DNA of 64,000 nt from a virus, in the IMG/VR virus record IMGVR_UViG_3300025012_000026, positions 163,248 through 227,247 of that record. One strand, 5' to 3'. Position 1 is the stretch's first letter; the number at the start of each line of letters is the position of its first letter. A program made the position numbers and the translations under genes. Positions 8,583 to 17,082 of this stretch are shown here, in pieces. The notes under the pieces were generated by a model. That model saw only the letters and a list, made by a program, of their open reading frames with translations, made no database searches and was not told the DNA's origin.

Positions 8583-8885
8583 TCACTGTAACAAATCAAC
8601 CAATATTATCCTATGTTCTAAAATAAAATCCAATATATCTTGATAATAAACATCTTCTGGACAATTTTCACTAACAAATTTAAGCAATTCTTTATCAATA
8701 TCTTCGATAATTTGATATTCTCCCTTATAAACTTTTACTGATCCATTTTCATCATTAAAACATACTCCAATAGAACCATCATCATATACTCTATCATCTT
8801 CGACTGTATAAACCTTACCAATATATTTACTAATATCTGAGGCAGTACTACTAGATGGAGCATTTGCGATAATTTTTACTTTCAT
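8583..8885 (-). CDS. Small beta-barrel-like hypothetical protein, 100 aa
   Basis: N-terminal 60 residues alternate in the manner of an SH3/KOW-like barrel (V-K-I-I-A ... Y-I-G-K-V-Y-T-V-E-D-D). C-terminal part is helical. Function unknown. Confidence 0.7.
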   Translation of the reverse strand: MKVKIIANAPSSSTASDISKYIGKVYTVEDDRVYDDGSIGVCFNDENGSVKVYKGEYQIIEDIDKELLKFVSENCPEDVYYQDILDFILEHRIILVDLLQ

Positions 8886-8940
8886 TATTTTCTCTCCTTT
8901 GTTTTTTTTATTAAAATTAACATTATGCTCTACATTATGA

Positions 8941-9390
8941 CTACTTTACTAATCTCAAAATATTAGTATGTAATGGTTTCCTATTTTCTATTGCATCTGA
9001 AATTTCTTCATACTCTAAAAAATCCTCATCGTAAAAATTATTGTACGGATCTTCTTCGTCATAATCCCATTCGTTTGTTTCTTTCCATACTTCAAATGCC
9101 CCTTGATGTAAATCATGGTTGTTATCGTATTTTGATATAAATGATTTATCAATCATAAAATTTTCGGGAACAATTTTAAATGTTTTAACAAATTTAATTA
9201 AACATATTTCACACATTTGCGCTTTCCATGAATTATTATTATCAAATATGCTATTATAACCAAATGAAAAATTAAGTTGCTGAATTGAATCTAATTTATC
9301 TTGTTCAACTGGTTTACCGCAACAGTTGCAAATAACGCCTACGATGACTTGCTCTGTTCTTGTAATCTCTACACTTTTTGTTATAATCAT
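8941..9390 (-). CDS. Zinc-knuckle hypothetical protein, 149 aa
   Basis: Two Cys pairs (C-N-C-C near residue 20 and C-E-I-C near residue 60) suggest one zinc site. The acidic tail is typical of small phage proteins. ATG at 9390 is preferred to the GTG nine nt upstream because of the spacing from AAAAGAG. Confidence 0.7.
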   Translation of the reverse strand: MIITKSVEITRTEQVIVGVICNCCGKPVEQDKLDSIQQLNFSFGYNSIFDNNNSWKAQMCEICLIKFVKTFKIVPENFMIDKSFISKYDNNHDLHQGAFEVWKETNEWDYDEEDPYNNFYDEDFLEYEEISDAIENRKPLHTNILRLVK

Positions 9391-9509
9391 TAAATCCACA
9401 CTCTTTTCTAATTAATTTATACTTTATAAGATTATACGAATAAGAATTATAAATTAAGGGTGTATTGGAAAGTTTTATGAAAATATTTTATGTCTTCTTT
9501 TATGTATCA

Positions 9510-9698
9510 CTATCGATTAATAAGTTCTCGTTCATTTATATGTTCTACTATTACAAAAGAATTATCAAAAGTTATTTTAAACTTGAAATCATCTGGTTTA
9601 TTTTTACCAAATCTTTTTATCATTTCCTTCTTTAGTTCATCTTGTTTTCTAAGTCTATCTCTGAATCCATCAAACTGAACATATACATAATCTCTCAT
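9510..9698 (-). CDS. Hypothetical basic protein, 62 aa
   Basis: Short, basic and helical in its centre. ATG at 9698 is 12 nt from AAGGAG; the ATG four codons earlier abuts the site. Function unknown. Confidence 0.55.
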   Translation of the reverse strand: MRDYVYVQFDGFRDRLRKQDELKKEMIKRFGKNKPDDFKFKITFDNSFVIVEHINERELINR

Positions 9699-9759
9699 AA
9701 TATTAAACATCTCCTTAAATTTTATTTTTATATTTTACTAATTTGTTCACATGATTATG

Positions 9760-10287
9760 CTAATTTTCTAAAATTGTTACTGTAGCATATCCAATACCGA
9801 AATCAATTGATTTTTTACTCGGGTTACTACTATGAAAATCTCCCAGAAACAAATCCACTCTATTTCCAATTATTCCTGAACCTGTATCTACTGTTGTATA
9901 ATTGTCTGAATATTTCTTATGTTTATGATCTATAAATGTCAATTTTACTTTTTTATTTAATGGAATTACTCTAGTATCAACTGATATGAATCTAGCACCA
10001 GTATTTTCCCATGACTTATTTTTTAAGTTTGTACCATTTTTTGTAATACCAAAACCACTTTCTCCTCTTGATTTGGTGCATGATTGGACAGATAAATCAT
10101 AACTAGTCACTTTAAATATGGATTTATCTTCTTCGCTAATTATCTCTTTCTTAGTAGGAGTCACTATGTATTGCTTTCTTAGTTCTTTCAAAACATTAGC
10201 ATCACTTCCTTTGTAATTATTAATATGATTTGATCCCATACTACTTATGATAATAAAAGCACTAAGTAAAATACTAAGTTTTCTCAT
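9760..10287 (-). CDS. Secreted 3D-domain (MltA/RlpA-like) cell-wall protein, 175 aa
   Basis: Signal peptide at the N-terminus (basic start, hydrophobic residues about 4-20). The C-terminal half is a 3D domain, the double-psi barrel with three aspartates found in lytic transglycosylase MltA and firmicute Sps/YocH-type wall enzymes: V-I-P-L-N-K near residue 118, D-T-G-S-G-I-I-G-N-R-V-D near residue 142 and F-G-I-G-Y-A-T-V at the end. Likely exported and active on peptidoglycan. Could aid lysis or modify the host wall. ATG at 10287 is used; the in-frame TTG upstream lacks a site. Confidence 0.88.
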   Translation of the reverse strand: MRKLSILLSAFIIISSMGSNHINNYKGSDANVLKELRKQYIVTPTKKEIISEEDKSIFKVTSYDLSVQSCTKSRGESGFGITKNGTNLKNKSWENTGARFISVDTRVIPLNKKVKLTFIDHKHKKYSDNYTTVDTGSGIIGNRVDLFLGDFHSSNPSKKSIDFGIGYATVTILEN

Positions 10288-10348
10288 TTTGTAACTTCTC
10301 TTTTCTGTCAAGTTTTATTTTGGGTTTTATAGATTAAGAGAAAGGGGA

Positions 10349-10747
10349 TTAAATCCCCACTTCTACCATTGCTCTGTAATCCATCAAAATACTTTTAATT
10401 CCTATGGAATCAACCACTGGATGATCTATTTCTATTTCATTGATCACTATGTGTTTAAATGGGCAAGTTTTAACAATGCCTAGTTTAACTTCACTTCTTG
10501 AAACTTCTAACATATTAACTCTTTCAATATGGAATGCAATCCCAAATTTTATTTTTATTCCCTTTTCTTGGAGAAGATTTAATTCATTTTTGGCATCCAA
10601 TTCATCTGTATATGTATAATATCCATTCGAAAGCGTTTCAGAATAAGAATATATATATCTCCTAATTTGTTTGTCATATGAGATTGAGTTAACTCCTACA
10701 AAATTTCCTCTACTATCTTTTAATACAAATACTTCTAATTCTGTCAT
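10349..10747 (-). CDS. Hypothetical protein, 132 aa
   Basis: No family recognised. Start set at ATG 10747, about ten nt after AAGGGGGC; an in-frame TTG at 10840 would add 31 residues. Two tandem promoters lie upstream at 10845-10910. Confidence 0.7.
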   Translation of the reverse strand: MTELEVFVLKDSRGNFVGVNSISYDKQIRRYIYSYSETLSNGYYTYTDELDAKNELNLLQEKGIKIKFGIAFHIERVNMLEVSRSEVKLGIVKTCPFKHIVINEIEIDHPVVDSIGIKSILMDYRAMVEVGI

Positions 10748-10844
10748 TAATTCAACTGCCCCCTTTATATTTTTTAGTGAAACCAAATGCTTGTTCCTTT
10801 CTGAGCATATTTTAGGAACATATATTCTCCCTTTGCCCAATTAC

Positions 10845-10873
10845 ATTATCCCACTTTGTCCATCCAATTGCAA
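10845..10873 (-). promoter_or_regulatory. Proximal promoter of a tandem pair
   Basis: TTGCAA (10868-10873), 17-nt spacer, GATAAT (10845-10850) on the minus strand, upstream of the 132-aa gene. Confidence 0.5.
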
Positions 10874-10880
10874 AACAAAA

Positions 10881-10910
10881 ATTATATGCATATAACCATT
10901 CTTTCGACAA
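10881..10910 (-). promoter_or_regulatory. Distal promoter of a tandem pair
   Basis: TTGTCG (10905-10910), 18-nt spacer and a consensus TATAAT (10881-10886) on the minus strand. Confidence 0.55.
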
Positions 10911-10979
10911 AATAATTTTAAATTAGATTTAATTATTTTTATACTCTCATGTATTTTAAGTTTAGACTGATATAATTGG

Positions 10980-11011
10980 GTCTACAGTCCCATCACTTAG
11001 GGACTGTAGAC
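10980..11011 (-). terminator. 12-bp perfect hairpin at the end of the recombinase-like gene
   Basis: gtctacagtccc and gggactgtagac form a perfect 12-bp stem with an 8-nt loop that contains the stop codon of the gene at 10993. There is no clear U tract, so it may be a terminator, an mRNA stabiliser or a protein-binding palindrome. Confidence 0.5.
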
Positions 11012-12003
11012 TTAGTTTGTGTTTGCTTATAAGTCTCATACATTTCTTTTAATCCTTGCCAACCCCTTTCATCCAATTCTAAGTCTTTAAATAATTGCTT
11101 AAAATCTTCAGATTTTAATTCACCAAGTTCTATTTCTTTTTGTAAACATCTGTCAAGCATACCGGATTGAAATATAAGAGTTGGATTTAAAAATTTAATA
11201 CCTGTATAAGTTCTAAAGTTTTTAAATCTCGAACTTATATTTCCAACAGTAATTTTTTCATCATTGTCACTACTTTTCCTGTCAAGTGTTCTAAGAATAT
11301 ATGGAGTATCTTTAACAGGCATAATAGCAAATCTTCCGGTATCTTCTCCATTTGATTTATGATAAGTGTCTTCAATGCAAGCCATTCGCAATATTTCCAT
11401 AGTCCTTGGATCTACAGTTATAGGTCTTGGTCGAGGATTTTTAATTTTGTCATCTGGATCTCTAGTTATAATAACTATATTTGATTCAGGGTCTAGATCA
11501 CTCATTTTTAGATTTCTTAATTCTTCATAGGTGTGTCCTTTTATTGTTCTGCCTCTGATATTTTCATATAATGATGCCATTAATGCTTTATCGACATAAT
11601 TATACAATCCGTCACAATAATCATACATTTGTTCTCTAGTGATATAGGAATTTCTCTGAGCTACTTGATGGATATATTTTGGTAAATCTTCTTTTTTATC
11701 AACTAATTTCAATACGTTCATTGAACTGTAATTGTTAAATAAACACCAATCAAGATATTGCATGATAATTGTATAAGATACACCTAATGATTTAAGAGAT
11801 TTCTTTTTCATTCCAATTAGTAATTCTTTTACTTCCTCGTAACTAAATTTGCTCAAATCTTTGTTTTTTTCATGCTCGAATCTACTAACACTTTTTAAGA
11901 TAGAGGTATTTGTCACTCTAGTGCTTTCATTAGGATATTTCTCATCAAGAAAACGATTTTTCAATTCTTCGTTAAATAAAGTTCTTTCAATAGTTAATGA
12001 CAT
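10993..12003 (-). CDS. Tyrosine-recombinase/integrase-like protein, 336 aa
   Basis: N-terminal SAM-like helical domain typical of phage integrases (residues about 25-110), then a divergent catalytic-like domain with R-G-R-T near residue 150, L-R-N-L-K-M-S-D-L near 162 and N-P-T-L-I-F-Q-S-G near 278. A clean H-x-x-R plus Tyr set is not evident, so catalysis is doubtful. Its ATG overlaps the stop of the DGQHR-like gene as TAATG, with GAAGGAGG inside that gene: the two are translationally coupled. It may be a DNA-binding partner rather than an active integrase. Confidence 0.72.
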   Translation of the reverse strand: MSLTIERTLFNEELKNRFLDEKYPNESTRVTNTSILKSVSRFEHEKNKDLSKFSYEEVKELLIGMKKKSLKSLGVSYTIIMQYLDWCLFNNYSSMNVLKLVDKKEDLPKYIHQVAQRNSYITREQMYDYCDGLYNYVDKALMASLYENIRGRTIKGHTYEELRNLKMSDLDPESNIVIITRDPDDKIKNPRPRPITVDPRTMEILRMACIEDTYHKSNGEDTGRFAIMPVKDTPYILRTLDRKSSDNDEKITVGNISSRFKNFRTYTGIKFLNPTLIFQSGMLDRCLQKEIELGELKSEDFKQLFKDLELDERGWQGLKEMYETYKQTQTKSTVPK

Positions 12004-13358
12004 TATGATACCTCCTTCTGAAGTTGATAAACAACATCTTTAAAATAATCAGAAATCTTTTTAAATGTAGATAAATTTACATGATTTTCGATTCCAATTT
12101 TTTTCCAAATTTTATTTGATTTATCGAAATCTAAAGAGTTTAATACTTTTACTAATCTAGGTTTCCAGTCATCACCATATTCTTGTCTTAATAAATCTCC
12201 TAAAATAATATACCCCATAAACATGTTGTTATGTGCAAGATATGAATTTTCTTTGGTATTAGATAATTCTGTTTTAAACTTTGAATAATTGAGTCCAATA
12301 ATATTATTGAACAACTCTACAATATCATTTTCAACTTGTGCGGTTCTAATAACTGGCTCCTCTTTAAGATCATAAAGAAATTCAATGGATTTTGATAAAG
12401 TATCAAATGTCATTAATTTGTTTTCAATAATCAATTCCTTTTCATTTAAGGCTATACGATTAAACATTTCGTTTGCCCTTTGTCTAGAATTAATAGCTTT
12501 TGCTACTTCCATATTTGGATTGGCTGTATTTTTAAAATCAACCCATTCAGTTTCAATTTGTGTACTTTTACTTTCTTGTCGAATTATTTCATTGGCACGC
12601 TCTTCTGTAACGTGGTGAATATAAATTGATGTAACCCTATCTATGTCATTCTTAATTTCAACAGTTTTTAACATGCCACAGGTTCTATTTGCACCATCAA
12701 TTATGTCTACTAACGTAGACGCATTATCTGGTTCAATTAATAACGTTCTAGTTTTAAGATCATACTTAAACTTTTCTTGTCCATTTATTTTGCGAATGTT
12801 CCACATAATAGCATTAGTGCAAAAAGAACCATCTATCATTGACTCTGTAATTTCTGATACCTTTTTGCTGTCAATATTAATAGATTCAACAATTCTGTTT
12901 CCACTTCGTCTTTTTAAAAGTTGTCTTTGAGTATTTGGATTATATGTTAATAGTCCATTACCCATATAAAGATTAATATTTTGATAAGTTTCCTTTGTAC
13001 ATAACCATTGACTATCATCTATTTGATCGACATTATGAAGTAAAATATACTTAACTTTTTCTTTATCAAGTTTTTTGTAATAATCAGCAGAAGACAATTC
13101 AATCTCTGTAAAGAACTCATCTGGATTTATTTCTGTTCGGTGAGTGTATCCATAAAGATATTTTGTAAATAAACATAGTTCAATTTCTTCAACATAAACC
13201 AAAGGAATTGCTTTAGTGAATATACCTGTAGTTCTGCCCCTCGGTATACCTCTTTCTAATAATTTGCCTATGACTTGCTCTTGAATTTGATTGTCATTTG
13301 AATAATCTTCAATGACTAAATTAAGAATATCCTCAAGAATTTGACGATCTTGTTTCAT
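12003..13358 (-). CDS. DGQHR/DndB-like ParB-superfamily protein, 451 aa
   Basis: The central motif D-G-A-N-R-T-C-G near residue 225 is the DGQHR-type signature of DndB and related ParB/sulfiredoxin-fold proteins. The region around it (I-I-D-G-A-N-R, then I-Y-I-H-H-V-T-E-E-R-A) follows the family layout. DndB is the transcriptional regulator of phosphorothioate DNA modification, but no dndACDE genes are here, so a regulator or mobile-element role is likelier. Start at 13358 has AAGGAGG nine nt upstream; the ORF opens eight codons earlier without a site. A strong promoter and a palindrome lie just upstream. Confidence 0.75.
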   Translation of the reverse strand: MKQDRQILEDILNLVIEDYSNDNQIQEQVIGKLLERGIPRGRTTGIFTKAIPLVYVEEIELCLFTKYLYGYTHRTEINPDEFFTEIELSSADYYKKLDKEKVKYILLHNVDQIDDSQWLCTKETYQNINLYMGNGLLTYNPNTQRQLLKRRSGNRIVESINIDSKKVSEITESMIDGSFCTNAIMWNIRKINGQEKFKYDLKTRTLLIEPDNASTLVDIIDGANRTCGMLKTVEIKNDIDRVTSIYIHHVTEERANEIIRQESKSTQIETEWVDFKNTANPNMEVAKAINSRQRANEMFNRIALNEKELIIENKLMTFDTLSKSIEFLYDLKEEPVIRTAQVENDIVELFNNIIGLNYSKFKTELSNTKENSYLAHNNMFMGYIILGDLLRQEYGDDWKPRLVKVLNSLDFDKSNKIWKKIGIENHVNLSTFKKISDYFKDVVYQLQKEVS

Positions 13359-13385
13359 AATATTTATTCCTCCTTTTGACATATC

Positions 13386-13404
13386 AGCAACAAGTTATGT
13401 TGCT
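13386..13404. promoter_or_regulatory. Perfect palindrome in the leader, possible operator
   Basis: agcaaca and tgttgct separated by five nt, 28 nt before the start codon of the DGQHR-like gene and downstream of its promoter. Suits autoregulation or a small leader hairpin. Confidence 0.5.
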
Positions 13405-13431
13405 ATGTATTGGTTAATAATACGCAATGCT

Positions 13432-13461
13432 ATTATAATATATAATATGCCAATACGTCAA
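13432..13461 (-). promoter_or_regulatory. Strong promoter of the DGQHR-recombinase operon
   Basis: TTGACG (13456-13461), 18-nt spacer, perfect TATAAT (13432-13437) on the minus strand. Confidence 0.75.
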
Positions 13462-13569
13462 GAAGAATGCCTGATTAGTTTTATTATTTATGATTATATC
13501 ATTATAACATTATTGATTGCATAATGTCAAATAATTTATTTTATACACTTGATTATCATATCTCTCACC

Positions 13570-14379
13570 TTAATTAATCATATTCTCATAATCTTGATTC
13601 CCAACATTTTCACAAACCATTTGTGCTGTTTTTTCTTTGCATAAATAATGATTAATTACCATTAGTAACCATGTTAAAAATATTACTGGAATAGATGTTA
13701 TTATAACAATAGCAATTAGTTCATCAATAAATTGTAATTTAATTATAATGCTATTGTTTTCTACTAATTTGTTCATATAATTTACCACTAGAACTCTAGT
13801 TGACAATACTAACAACAAACCACTAATAATAAATTTATTTCTGATAACCGAACTAAATAGATTAATTTTTACTTTGCTGTTTTTTCTAACTAGAATTAAG
13901 GAAACAATACATAGATGCAAAATTTTGATTGGAATGGCCCATAAGATATTGTACATGACATTATCATTAAAAAAACTATATGGCTTATCTAATAACGATA
14001 ATAGAAGTGGACAGTATGCGTATTCTATTATTCCTACAATGACGAAGCTTCCGACTGTATAGATTGCTGTTTTAAATATTAATGATATGTTTATGTCAAA
14101 ACTGTTTGTGATGACTATGTATTCCATTAAGATTATCATTAGAAACATAATTGATAATATAGAATTTTGTTTTGGTACTATGATAATATACTTGAAGATA
14201 TTTGCCATTATTGCTACTGGTAATGCTGTGAGCATAATCCATGTTAGACTACGTTTCCACATTAAAATATCTAGTAGATCATTAATTTTTAAAAGTGATA
14301 ATGCGATGATTACAATGAACATTTGTTCAGGGAGGCCAACAAATATGGTGTTTAGGATGGCATTTGTTATGGATTGCAT
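13570..14379 (-). CDS. Kinase-less AgrC-like membrane sensor, paralogue 1, 269 aa
   Basis: Seven or so hydrophobic segments over residues 1-245, then a short charged tail and stop. The topology matches the sensor half of AgrC, the receptor for cyclic autoinducing peptides, but the whole histidine-kinase half is missing. It is a clear paralogue of the protein at 16216: both start M-Q-x-x-T-N-A-L/I-L-N and share the I-F-K-Y-I-I-I-x-P-K motif. The chosen ATG gives this shared start; an upstream GTG is possible. Lies directly after agrB. It might bind peptide without signalling (decoy), or pair with a host kinase. Confidence 0.8.
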   Translation of the reverse strand: MQSITNAILNTIFVGLPEQMFIVIIALSLLKINDLLDILMWKRSLTWIMLTALPVAIMANIFKYIIIVPKQNSILSIMFLMIILMEYIVITNSFDINISLIFKTAIYTVGSFVIVGIIEYAYCPLLLSLLDKPYSFFNDNVMYNILWAIPIKILHLCIVSLILVRKNSKVKINLFSSVIRNKFIISGLLLVLSTRVLVVNYMNKLVENNSIIIKLQFIDELIAIVIITSIPVIFLTWLLMVINHYLCKEKTAQMVCENVGNQDYENMIN

Positions 14380-14397
14380 ATGGGTGTTCACTCCTTT

Positions 14398-15030
14398 TTA
14401 TTTTATTTTTGAATCTAGCGCAGAATAAACAATTTGCCCTATTCTGCTTATACTAAATAATTCTAATAATAATCCAAAACAACTTGAAATTACAATAATC
14501 TTTAGATTGAAAAGTAGGGAGATGGTCATTATGATTGTCCATATAAATAGATAATATGATGACCATCTTTTGAATTTTTTGATTTCTAATGGCTCTGTGA
14601 TTGGTTTATTTGGTGTATCTCTAGGTACATAACGATAAATTATATACATTGTCATTACAACACAGAAATTGAATAAATACCACATGTCTATAAATGACCA
14701 ATATTGGAGTGTATATTTGATTAATAATGCTGATCCAATGAACTGAATGGTTGAAAAAGTTATACATTTATTATATTCCCCGAAATGGTATCCACCTGCT
14801 ATGATACGTAAACTACTGAAGGTCAAGGCGATTATTAGGGTAGGAAGCTTTATGCTAAAAATAGATGCTAAAGATACCATTAACATAGCCTTAAAAATAG
14901 CACCCCAAACTACCATGAAACCATATGTGAAAACCTCAATCTGATCTTCTACGGTAGGATATTTATCATTAGGTACTTTTTTTGCTAACCACTTAGCAGA
15001 ATGATTTGATACAAATTCTATAAAACTCAT
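14398..15030 (-). CDS. agrB: AgrB-family autoinducer-peptide maturase, 210 aa
   Basis: Membrane cysteine endopeptidase that cleaves the AgrD propeptide and closes its thiolactone or lactone ring. The family core R-I-I-A-G-G-Y-H-F-G-E-Y-N-K-C gives the catalytic pair His82 and Cys89. Four to six hydrophobic helices and normal length. The stop nearly touches the ribosome binding site of the kinase-less sensor downstream. Substrate is presumably the AgrD at 16041, about 1 kb upstream. Confidence 0.93.
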   Translation of the reverse strand: MSFIEFVSNHSAKWLAKKVPNDKYPTVEDQIEVFTYGFMVVWGAIFKAMLMVSLASIFSIKLPTLIIALTFSSLRIIAGGYHFGEYNKCITFSTIQFIGSALLIKYTLQYWSFIDMWYLFNFCVVMTMYIIYRYVPRDTPNKPITEPLEIKKFKRWSSYYLFIWTIIMTISLLFNLKIIVISSCFGLLLELFSISRIGQIVYSALDSKIK

Positions 15031-15057
15031 TAAATTATTTAATCTTCCTTTCTTTTA

Positions 15058-15861
15058 TCATGCATAAGCCACCTGTTGCCCTACACTAGTATAATTATTT
15101 TCTTGTATATTCTGTCTGATTGGTTTAACTTTATTTAGATTTTTCAAAGTCTCTATTGCTTCCTCTTCGTTTACATGTAATTCTAAAATACCCTCAGATT
15201 TCATAAGGGCAATTTCAACTTTCAACATTATATTTGAAGGACATTCAGCGACTTTTTGAAATACTCCATTCTTTCCTATTAATCTTCTTTTTGATATTGT
15301 GTTTGGTAATTCACAACATATAATAGAGTCCTGTGGGATATTACATTCTTTACTGCTTGCGAAAACGTGAGTCGGCATCTTAGCTTTGGATCTAGTTGTC
15401 ATCGCTATGACAATAGAGTTGCTAGAGCAAGCATTCCCCTTATTATTTTGCACCACAAGCACCATTCTTGGGCCGCCTACTTCACTATCTATCCCTTTGT
15501 CACCAAAGTCTGCGAAACAAAAATCTCCTCTTCTGACACGAATATTTTTTATTTGCTCTAAATCATTATTTGCATATAAAGAGTATCCACATGCTATTTT
15601 TAGATCCTGCAACGAAACCCTACCTTCTGAATTATTTGCGAAAACATTGAGGGTTTGAACGTTCGGATAAACATTTATTTTTTCACGAACGATAAGTTCT
15701 ATGTACCCTCCTTCAATTTTGCAGTCTGCTCCAAAATTATTGATTGTCCTATGGGTTCCTTTAGCAAGCATAATTAAACTAGCTAGTTTCTTAAAATCCT
15801 TTTTGGCATTTACCTCAGTGTTGGTGGTATTAGTTGATTTGGCAAATAATTTGTTGAACAT
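15058..15861 (-). CDS. PemK/MazF-domain protein with long N-terminal extension, 267 aa
   Basis: Residues about 105-235 follow the PemK/MazF fold: R-R-G-D-F-C-F-A-D-F-G, G-G-P-R-M-V-L-V-V-Q and I-A-M-T-T-R-S-K-A-K-M-P-T-H-V. These are sequence-specific mRNA endonucleases. About 100 extra residues precede the domain and no antitoxin gene is adjacent, so the extension may be a built-in regulator. It sits between agrD and agrB in the signalling island and has its own promoter at 15925-15954. A second PemK is at 19559. Confidence 0.85.
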   Translation of the reverse strand: MFNKLFAKSTNTTNTEVNAKKDFKKLASLIMLAKGTHRTINNFGADCKIEGGYIELIVREKINVYPNVQTLNVFANNSEGRVSLQDLKIACGYSLYANNDLEQIKNIRVRRGDFCFADFGDKGIDSEVGGPRMVLVVQNNKGNACSSNSIVIAMTTRSKAKMPTHVFASSKECNIPQDSIICCELPNTISKRRLIGKNGVFQKVAECPSNIMLKVEIALMKSEGILELHVNEEEAIETLKNLNKVKPIRQNIQENNYTSVGQQVAYA

Positions 15862-15924
15862 AATAATGCACATCCTTTTCATATTTAATAAGATATAAAA
15901 TAATTTTCTTTAACTGATAGTATA

Positions 15925-15954
15925 ATTATATCTTATTATGTATGGATATGTCAA
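15925..15954 (-). promoter_or_regulatory. Promoter of the PemK-agrB-sensor unit
   Basis: TTGACA (15949-15954), 18-nt spacer, TATAAT (15925-15930), both perfect, on the minus strand. Confidence 0.8.
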
Positions 15955-15994
15955 CATAATTATTTTCAATTGTCTATTAATTTATATTATGGTT

Positions 15995-16022
15995 ATAGGA
16001 GAGAACCGAAGTCCTCTCCTAT
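15995..16022 (-). terminator. 12-bp hairpin with UUCG tetraloop after agrD
   Basis: On the minus strand a 12-bp stem (one G-U pair) is capped by C-UUCG-G, the most stable tetraloop. It begins about 20 nt after the agrD stop. The U tract is poor, so it could be an RNA-stabilising 3-prime end or partial terminator. Confidence 0.55.
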
Positions 16023-16040
16023 ATGTAAAAGTGATTAAAA

Positions 16041-16160
16041 TTATTTATTTAGACATTTAGGATCTTTTGGTTGATAAGAAAACGCCCAAGAAGCCATATT
16101 TGATGTAAATAGTGCTAACATAGATACTAATCCAGCAAGAACAATATATACTTTCTTCAT
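16041..16160 (-). CDS. agrD: AgrD-like cyclic autoinducer propeptide, 39 aa
   Basis: Amphipathic N-terminal leader (residues 1-20) and the C-terminal Y-Q-P-K-D-P-K recognition tail that defines clostridial AgrD peptides. The residue five positions before that tail, normally Cys, is Ser24. The predicted autoinducer ring is therefore S-W-A-F-S closed as a lactone, as in other Ser-type peptides. AGGAGGTGA lies at ideal spacing upstream. Too short for most gene finders. It is preceded by a kinase-less sensor and followed by a tetraloop hairpin. Confidence 0.85.
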   Translation of the reverse strand: MKKVYIVLAGLVSMLALFTSNMASWAFSYQPKDPKCLNK

Positions 16161-16215
16161 GTTAATGTCACCTCCTTTCCAAGAATTTATTTATATAACA
16201 AATGCCTTAATCATC

Positions 16216-17001
16216 TTAATCAATAAGATTTTCTTGCGTTTGCTGTATACGTTTTTCTATACCGACTACACAATTTATCATATACCACAACACCATAAGA
16301 AATATAGTTGGTAGACTTAGAATGAATCCTATTGATAATATTTGTTCCCAAATTGGCAATGTGCTTAAGATATTATTATATCCTATCAATTTCACAACAT
16401 AAATTGTAAATAGTGTTAAGAAAGATATTATAAAAATTATCATATTGGTTAATGGTTTATTTTTGAACACTAAATTGTACAATTTGATATTTACTTGTTC
16501 ATTCATCTTAACTATAAAAAATATTATTATTGAGAATTCTAAAATTCTAGAAGGAATTACTAGTAAAAACATATAAGAAATATTTTGATTAAAATATTCA
16601 TAAGGAATTTTTAACAATGAAAACGTTAGTGGCATATAAGCTAATTCAATTAAACTGACTATTATTAGAGTAATCATTGAGTAAACTATGGTTTTAAATA
16701 TTAGTTTATTTTCTTGAGTTATTTCAGTAATTCTTATTATGTAAATAATCGCCAACCAAAATATTATTAATGAGATTATTGATGTTAATAATTTAGGCAA
16801 AATTATAATATACTTAAAAATACTTATACACATTGCCATCAGCAATGAAGGTATTATAATCCACTTAATATTTATTCTCCACATTCTTATGTCAAGTAAA
16901 TCAAATCTTTTGAACAATATTAATGTCATACATGTTACAAATATTTCTTCAGGTAAGGATATAAGAACCATGTTCAATAAAGCATTTGTTACACCTTGCA
17001 T
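16216..17001 (-). CDS. Kinase-less AgrC-like membrane sensor, paralogue 2, 261 aa
   Basis: Same architecture as the protein at 13570: about seven hydrophobic helices then a short polar tail, with no histidine-kinase domain. The paralogues share M-Q-G/S-V/I-T-N-A and I-F-K-Y-I-I-I-L/V-P-K. Upstream promoter at 17042-17070 and AGAGG site fix the start at 17001. It precedes agrD in the same transcript, as agrD and its receptor often travel together. Function likely peptide sensing, immunity or interference. Confidence 0.8.
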   Translation of the reverse strand: MQGVTNALLNMVLISLPEEIFVTCMTLILFKRFDLLDIRMWRINIKWIIIPSLLMAMCISIFKYIIILPKLLTSIISLIIFWLAIIYIIRITEITQENKLIFKTIVYSMITLIIVSLIELAYMPLTFSLLKIPYEYFNQNISYMFLLVIPSRILEFSIIIFFIVKMNEQVNIKLYNLVFKNKPLTNMIIFIISFLTLFTIYVVKLIGYNNILSTLPIWEQILSIGFILSLPTIFLMVLWYMINCVVGIEKRIQQTQENLID

Positions 17002-17041
17002 ATGTATTACCTCTTTCTTATTCATTTCTTAACCTGTAATA

Positions 17042-17070
17042 AGTATACCATAAGACAAGGTGTAACGCAA
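17042..17070 (-). promoter_or_regulatory. Promoter of the sensor-agrD unit
   Basis: TTGCGT (17065-17070), 17-nt spacer, TATACT (17042-17047) on the minus strand. Confidence 0.65.
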
Positions 17071-17082
17071 GTATTATTTTAT

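Noticed and set aside
10993-12003. Active integrase with an att site at the 12-bp palindrome
   Set aside because: Catalytic H-x-x-R and Tyr cannot be assigned, and no matching second att-like copy was seen in the window.
13383-13569. A second AgrD gene after the first kinase-less sensor
   Set aside because: Only very short ORFs without the Y-Q-P-K-type tail occur in this gap.
14157-17025. Complete agr quorum-sensing system
   Set aside because: No histidine-kinase domain and no AgrA-type response regulator are present; only AgrB, AgrD and sensor halves.
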